Shown piece after piece: positions 34,999 through 41,269 of a stretch of 41,269 nt of DNA. Positions within the stretch are counted from its first letter, which is position 1. Every line of letters starts with the position of its first letter. A program made the position numbers and the translations under genes. Under the pieces are notes generated by a model that saw nothing but the letters and a program-made list of their open reading frames with translations, was not told the DNA's origin and ran no database searches. Source of the stretch: Plantago elongata (Eukaryota > Streptophyta > Magnoliopsida > Lamiales > Plantaginaceae); assembly GCA_036897095.1 (NCBI GenBank), contig JAYMSP010000789.1, positions 1-41,269 of the forward strand, given 5' to 3'.

Positions 34999-35484
34999 TT
35001 AAGGGAAACAGTTGTAACAGAGGAAAAGCATTATAGCCAGCACCAACACTCCCGATTGACGCCCCTCCTCAGACAACACCCAGTGCAGCAAAAAGAACCC
35101 GAGAACTATCATGCATCCCCACCCGAGCTCCTCCCCATTGCACTTGACAGAAGTGAGGTACGCACCGGACAAGTACACGATCAGTATCAACACGAGGGGA
35201 CCAAGAAGCATAGTGGTAACAGTATACGTGATAAGGACCAAAGCAAGAGGTAGAATTATCGTATGGCTTGTGGAGTATATCGCAAGCAGCACCAAAACCG
35301 GTATGCAGATAAGGCACGTGAAGATTGCATTTTCTCCATCCGTGATGACTGGAAGGTTAAGACTGAATGAGCCGAGATTGCCACGGAGGAGGATGCCTAG
35401 TCCTACGACAAGAAGCAGAGGGACTAGAGGAGACGGGCCTTTCGCCATGTTGTAAGGATATCGATCCGTAGTATCCATGTTCAT
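34999..35484 (-). CDS. unrecognised multi-span membrane protein
   Basis: An uninterrupted frame of 161 codons on the minus strand. I do not recognise the family. Hydrophobic segments are at about 18-33, 54-71, 75-90, 92-110, 121-137 and 144-158, so four to six membrane spans are likely, joined by very short loops. The only long polar segments are the N-terminus and residues 112-120 and 138-145. Two short signatures may help a search: GLGILLRGNLGSFSLNLP (28-45) and CNGEELGWGCMIVLGFF (115-131). A TATA box (CTATAAAAA, 35517-35509) supports transcription in this direction but lies so close that initiation would fall near the first ATG; Met3 (35478) or Met13 (35448, MAKGPSPLVP) may be the real start. 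No intron is evident. Confidence 0.6.
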   Translation of the reverse strand: MNMDTTDRYPYNMAKGPSPLVPLLLVVGLGILLRGNLGSFSLNLPVITDGENAIFTCLICIPVLVLLAIYSTSHTIILPLALVLITYTVTTMLLGPLVLILIVYLSGAYLTSVKCNGEELGWGCMIVLGFFLLHWVLSEEGRQSGVLVLAIMLFLCYNCFP

Positions 35485-35508
35485 GGAGTAAGAAAGTAGA
35501 AGCAGCTG

Positions 35509-35517
35509 TTTTTATAG
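35509..35517 (-). promoter_or_regulatory. TATA box of the membrane-protein gene
   Basis: CTATAAAAA on the minus strand, 25-33 bases upstream of the first ATG of the 161-codon frame. Normal spacing puts the transcription start at about 35480, at or past that first ATG. Confidence 0.5.
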
Positions 35518-36231
35518 TTGATCTGGTTAAGTGTTACTTGGATGAAAGCTGATCTTCAGTTGCTGATTTGGTTAACCAACTCATTAGTTTGGTACTACTT
35601 CTTGGGCTCAATTGTTAAAGCAAATATTATAAGAGATTTGCATATTCATAAAGATAAAAAAAAACTTAATTAGTGGGGTACCGAGGCTGAGTGCGGAAAG
35701 TAAGGTAAGACATGTTAATGGTGAATGAAGCATTGGGATGCTTAAATGCAGAAACAAACAACTCAACAAGATTTTCACTTGACCAATAATTCAGCTATTT
35801 GTTCGTATCAAACGTAGAAAGCATGAGAAAAGGATGATAATTAAACGCTAAGAACTTGTATGCGTACTGAGATAGTATAACGACTTCTTAAGTTTGGTCA
35901 GGATATTTAAAAGGACTAGGGACAATCTGGATTACTTTATGCCTTTTTACCAGAAAGAAAGTTGTGATATCTAAAAAGCGATCAGTTTAAGCAAGTTCGT
36001 TCTTATACAACAGAAGTCGAAGAGTAAACCAAACTATACTGGAGCACCGAGCACCATTTATTTGATAAACTAGATAAGTTGATACAGTCAACATGATTCG
36101 CAGCCTCTAAATCGAAGAAGAAGACACTGAAAACCTTTATTTAAGTACAGTATGTTATCCATGTGTATCAAGCTAGGCCGAGCTAGATTACTCTGAAAAG
36201 TTCTGGCTGCTCTCATGGCTGAAGAAGTCTA
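35518..36231. other. intergenic DNA between membrane-protein gene and HGL1
   Basis: It holds the upstream region of the membrane-protein gene and the HGL1 3' UTR. No exon, tRNA or repeat was recognised. Confidence 0.55.
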
Positions 36232-39200
36232 CTACTGTACTTTCTTCACCTCATATTCATGGGATATGCTAAGAGGGGTGTCCTTGGAAACAGGCCTGGT
36301 TTGTGACCAAAGCTCTAAATTTACAGTTCCAGTTCCCCAGTGAATTAGACATTTGGATACCTGACTGGTATTGAATCGGTTCACCAATGCCAGGCCAACA
36401 CATTTATCAGCAAGCATCCATTCACCTGCAAAAATAAACAGGTATTATAGAAAATAAAAGAAAGAAAGATTGCAGATGGTGAAAGACAAGCCTGACTAAA
36501 GAACATGTTTTCTATACAACAGATTTTGGCCTAAAACAAGTAAATAAGATTGGCAGCCATTGTCAAACAGAATTCCTACAGATAAACTCTCCTTTTGCAC
36601 TTGGCTAACTTGTTTAACTGGTTGGCATTATATAACAGACTTTTGGGATTGAATCTGGTGGCAAGTAATATTTGTGATTTCTGTTACCCAAAGTTTTAAA
36701 AACGAGATCATTTATTCTTGCGATGTCAGAAGTCTAATCATATAATGGCCACTATGTTAAGGGTGGGGTGGAAAATATTTGGCAATTGGCACTACTAATC
36801 AATGCATGAAGAATAACAAGGTCTTCAGAGGTCACGGAGAAAAAGAACCTTCGAAAGTTTGCAAGATATTTGGAGAGCAGGATAGCTTATAAAGTGGTGG
36901 TACGGTACTATGGCTCATGGTTTCTTTGTCAGCTCACGATGGATGATTTGATTAAAAGAGTAATCTGTTTAGTAGCAAAACAGAAAAGGCTCATGTCCCA
37001 GTTTCATGAAGGATAGTTAATATGAGTAAACAAATAAAAAAATGAAAAGGTTACCATTTGGTCGAAGATTCCCTTCAAAAGATTGTTCACCAGATTCTGG
37101 CCAGACCTCATGGTTGCTCCCATCCATGGCAATAAATGATACATATGATTCAGCAGGGTGTAGTAAATTGAACATTGGGTGCACTCGCAAACAAACAAGC
37201 CTGCAAAACAAGAAGATCATAAACCCACCTGATGTCAGTCCGGTCGTAGGAATTAGGAAATAATAATAATTCTGTGTGAAGTTTCCAGCAGGATTAAGGA
37301 TGGGACATAATATAGATAAAGGGCAAAAACCTGGTATGCCAAAAGTATCAGAATGGTGAATACAGAAAAAATGGTAAAATGTACGTGTTTTAAGTTTTAG
37401 TAGTATTTTTTCATAGTTATTCTTGTGGCTGGTGTCGTATGAATGTAAATGACAAAGAAGCTTGGCACCAAGAAAAATCCATGGAAAGAGAGATTATGTT
37501 AGTGACCTTGAAAATCCTCCAGAACCAGCAGCAACTTTACGGGCAACAATGGCAGAATCAATCCGGAAAACTTTTGGATCATCTTTATCAACATATATCT
37601 GCCGTTCAAGGACTAATCCACCTCCAATATCACCCTCTAATTTCAGAGACTCAGATTCCCCTGCCTGCTCCAGATCTCGCCTGTGAAACCCATGGGCATC
37701 ATTTTCATATCAATCAACAAATTTTGGTTAACAGAGTTATTTATCGACGTTTATGAACCTTTCATCAAATATGAACAGAATTAAGTCTTTTCCCTTACAG
37801 AATCCACATGATACAGATCAATAATTCTCTGCCAAGAAAAGTTGAGACGCATTCATAGCAAATGACCCCATGTAAAAGTTGCTCATAGCCTCGTACTGAG
37901 AGTTAATAATTTTTCTCAAATGTATTCTTTTTTCTATATTGGTCCATTTTTGTTTCTGGTCTAATATTAAGTACCAAAACCATCAGATGGTAACCCTTGC
38001 ATCATAATTCCACATGAGCTGCACTACTATATCAGTTAGGAATAAACCTAATACAATAATGACTAAGTATCTTTGAGAATATCAATTCAGGATCAAACTG
38101 AAAGTTCTCTCATGGAAAGTTAGATTATATTTTAAAAACCAAAAAGCAATATCTCTCAGCATACATAAAACCTACAAAAGTTATAATGAAAATGAAGTAC
38201 ATGATCATTGTTTACTTACTCAATAACAGAATACTCCTCCGACCATCCAGCAGATTGGTACTCCTCACCACTATATTCTTCATATCCATTAACATCAACT
38301 CTGCTATGAAGCCACTGAGTTCCTGTTACACACCCAAATTAGTTGGGACAGAGAACATAATTGCATTTCAGTGGTGTACCCTTACTAAAAATACCCAAAT
38401 TTAATGGGCTCTTTGAACACCAAAAAAGTAAAAAATACAAAATAATAAAAAGAAAAAAAAAGAAACAAGGAGGACGAAGAAGAAAGAAAGTTATGCAATG
38501 GGGCTTTAAGATGTTAGATGTCAACATCATGTCATAGTTATTTAACCACACACCAGTACATCACATATTGAGATGAATAGTGGGTAACAAATACTCTAAA
38601 TCCTTGGACACCCCTAGTATAGAATATAAAAATTAAGTTTTAAAAAATCCGAGTATACAAATGTACGAATAATATAAGCAACAGGATACTTCAAGATTAA
38701 TCTCGTTAGGATTTGCTCAGAGAAAAATCAAGGAAGGATAAAATGAGAATGAAAAATTAACTGTCTGAAGTAGACCAAGGACGGGAAATGCTTACTTGAA
38801 CCAATAAATCAAGAGGAAATCATAAATCAACGGCTACCTGAAGGAATGTGCTCCATGGAAATAATTCTACCACCAACCCAGGGTACTACTTTAAGAGCCC
38901 AATCCCCACTTTTCATTTCAACAGGTGTCCGTGAAAGTTCAGCTCCCTTGTGCCCAGACACATCCTCAATGTCTGGTATACGTTTAGCACTTTCTGCAAT
39001 AACAATTGAGCTATCAACATAGTAATATAAACACTCATCTATATGGATACCCTGTGTGGCCAATATATATATGTATATGTGGTAGCCAATGATAGAATTC
39101 GATTAGTGCTGTTTCAAAACAGAATTTTTTAAGATTGAAGTTATCTTCATATCTTGTGCTGCTAAATTTTGCAAAAGAAGATGCAAATACTAATAAAAGG

Positions 39201-40800
39201 TGATGAAATACTTCCACTTCATATCTCATAAAATCATGAAAGACTAAAGTTCTACCAGTGAGAAATGAAAAGCATATGGTACTCTCGCCAGGCTTATAGA
39301 GATCAATCAAAACTTTAAATTAGTGTTAGTATCACAGTCAAGTTGTTGAAAAATCAAATCAGGCAGTTTTTCACCATCACTATGCAAGTAAGCATAACTA
39401 AGTGAAATGCCAAGAATGTAAAAGAAAACTGAGTTAATATACTTTGCTGGTAACAGGAAGACCAAAAGGTTAATGCTGAAGTACAGGAGAAGAAAGTAAG
39501 TCACCTATACGATGTCTGAATTGCTTTTCACTGGCTGCCACCAAGTCTGACACTTCACTTTCTGAGGGCATTGAAATTTGCAGAATCTCTCCATCAGTAC
39601 CAGATGCATCAATCTATGTGATAAGACCCCCAAATATAATCAGCTTAATATCAAGTCATCCTGATGGAAAACAGATGGCATATGGATATGCAAAATTCGG
39701 CATTTTCCAATTACATTATGGGGCAATTTTACATACCATAGCACCTTTGCCAAGTAGCAGTTTCACATGCAAGCCACGACTAGGTCTCTTCAGAGATCCT
39801 TCTGTTTTTAAAACCTTCACAGTGACAGTGGAAAGCTGCCGTTCCGCAACATATGTTGTTAAGAGATATTTTCCCTTAGTGTATTCATATCCATCACCAT
39901 CATCTTCATATAGGAAACCTTCAGCTTTACCTGCATTTGTGTGTCAAAAGTCTTGCTGTTTATGTGCTCAATTAACAGCTGTGAGTTGAGAGTTTGGGCA
40001 AGAAATGTAAAATAAATTTAGAGAAGAACAAAAATGAGAAGATTACCATGCTCATCTAAAGCCACTAGCAGCAGTAAGTCATCATTAGATTTAGCCTCAC
40101 CGACATATTGATAAGATGGAGCCAAAGGAATGATTGATCCACCCTGTAGGTATAGTGCTGGGAGATCCTAGCCAAGCAAAAAAGAAGCAGGTAAATGCAA
40201 ATTACTGTGTCATGGAAAGTTAATTGAAAGAAGAAAAGGAAAAGAGCAGGAAACTCTCGTGCAAATATCAAGGAAATTATACTGGATGGGAATCTTCGAA
40301 ATCAAAGCTCAGCCAGATTCCTTTAGGCAACTTGTGCTGTACTTGATACAACTCCTCATCCTTTCTAGTACTGCAATATGAAGCACAGGCGTAACTTACA
40401 AAGTAGAAGGACTATTGTTTTCCTTTTAGGCTTCAAAATAAATTGGCTAGTCGAGGAGCCATCACATACTGTAAACAGGCGGAAATATAACTGAACAAAA
40501 AAGGTTCAGATTTCAAACCTTGCGTAAATGAGCAGTGATCCCAACAGAAATGAAGTTTCATGGGTTCTCAATTCCAAATTTTCTGAATCTGCAGAAGAAA
40601 CCAACATGTTATGACATTATTAGTACTCTAGGTATGCTCTAATCAAAATGACTCCAACATATCAATAATTAAAATATACCAGCAAAAAACGATGGAGCTG
40701 CGACTGGAGTCCCCCTTGTATGAGCCATATAGAACAAAGTATAAATGTGTGGTAGAATACGATATCGCCTCTTTAATGCAAGTCGGCAAACTTCTTCACA
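36232..40800 (-). CDS. HGL1: GH31 heteroglycan glucosidase, 3' part (partial gene)
   Basis: The C-terminal 491 residues of a glycoside hydrolase family 31 alpha-glucosidase of the plant HGL1 type, proposed to act on plant heteroglycans. The 11 exons in the window are 40800-40680, 40588-40519, 40370-40283, 40167-40047, 39930-39737, 39613-39505, 38993-38838, 38322-38220, 37680-37507, 37200-37055 and 36425-36232 (stop TAG); all phases join. Visible blocks: CEEVCRLALKRRYRILPHIY (end of the catalytic barrel), LYLQGGSIIPLAP, LYEDDGDGYEYTKGKY (typical GH31 beta-sandwich motif), GDWALKVVPWVGGRI, NGYEEYSGEEYQSAGWSEEY, LVCLRVHPMFNLLHPAESYV and CLIHWGTGTVNLELWSQ. The catalytic nucleophile and acid/base lie in upstream exons outside the window, so activity cannot be judged. 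No breaks were seen. Confidence 0.9.
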
Positions 40801-40935
40801 CTGTTAGAGATAATAAATGAAAATGTCAGAAGAATAAGAATATTGCAATTGTCCATCTTATTGAATCATTGTCGTCTTCCAAACCATTATGTCGCCATTT
40901 ACTACAGACCTACACCAAGATCAGCCAAGAGAGAT

Positions 40936-41269
40936 CTAGGGGAGGGCGTTTGAGATGGGAAATTGGGAAAATCCCGATCCCGAACAGTTTTTTCCCGAAA
41001 ATCCCGATCCCTTTTGGGATAAATCCCGAATTCCCATATTAAATTTCGGGATGGGATTGGGATTGATTTTACATCCCAATTGGGATTTGGGATCCCAAAT
41101 GGGAATTATGTATTTAATTATTTATATAAAATATATTCATGTATATGTAATAAATTAATATATACATGGTAAAATCTAATTACCTTCTCATGATCAACTA
41201 ATCAAGTATATATTCAAGTTCACATCACACGAGCAGGAGAAACCACAATTTATTGTTCCTAGTCAAGAA
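40936..41269. mobile_element. hAT-like terminus in an HGL1 intron (cut by window edge)
   Basis: From 40937 the sequence reads TAGGGGAGGGCGTTTGAGAT, resembling the TAGGGGTGGGCA-type ends of plant Ac/hAT elements. It is followed by dense GGGA/TCCC motifs in both orientations (about 40957-41105: AATCCCGATCCCGAA, TTCGGGATGGGATTGGGA, ATTTGGGATCCCAAATGGGA), like subterminal repeats. The preceding 8 bases GAGAGATC could be one target duplication. The other end was not found and may be beyond the window, so the class is tentative. No HGL1 exon was found between 40801 and 41269. Confidence 0.5.

Overview
This is nuclear DNA of a flowering plant, most likely a core eudicot. Intergenic DNA is AT-rich, genes are split by many short exons with GT-AG (two GC-AG) introns, Stowaway-type MITEs are present, and all recognisable proteins are plant families (class II formin, DUR3, plant AOX, HGL1). 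An asterid/Lamiales source is only a guess. I rebuilt the genes by hand from splice sites and reading-phase continuity. All multi-exon models close in frame, but none has been checked against transcripts.

Layout. 1-3.6 kb: AT-rich intergenic DNA with one Stowaway MITE and a GC-richer island of unknown meaning. 3.67-4.94 kb (+): a 90-residue cytosolic acyl-CoA-binding protein (ACBP6 type). 5.72-14.75 kb (-): a 17-exon class II formin (PTEN-like, C2, FH1, FH2) of 1398 residues, convergent with ACBP. 16.51-19.60 kb (-): the urea/proton symporter DUR3, 8 exons, 709 residues. 19.7-22.3 kb: intergenic DNA with a duplicated segment and a short SINE-like insertion. 22.37-24.12 kb (-): an S26-family inner-membrane protease (IMP1-like) in a single coding exon, with a leader intron that holds two decayed exons of a BTB/pentapeptide-repeat (FIP2-like) gene. 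27.07-28.43 kb and 30.10-34.04 kb (+): a tandem pair of alternative oxidases, AOX1d-like then AOX1a-like. Intron 2 of the second is 2.6 kb and carries a large fold-back element, a small hAT-like element and an initiator tRNA-Met gene on the opposite strand. 35.0-35.5 kb (-): an unrecognised multi-span membrane protein. 36.23-40.80 kb (-): the 3' part of a GH31 heteroglycan glucosidase (HGL1); its 5' part lies beyond the right edge, and a hAT-like terminus sits in the intron at the edge.

There is no operon-like functional unit here. The only linked functional pair is the AOX tandem, whose two promoters differ: only the AOX1a-like gene shows a dense W-box cluster and a G-box near its TATA box. 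I found no convincing new multi-gene system. The most interesting leads are the pentapeptide exons trapped in the IMP1 leader intron, the tRNA and fold-back element inside the AOX intron, and the small SINE with a perfect 14-bp target duplication.
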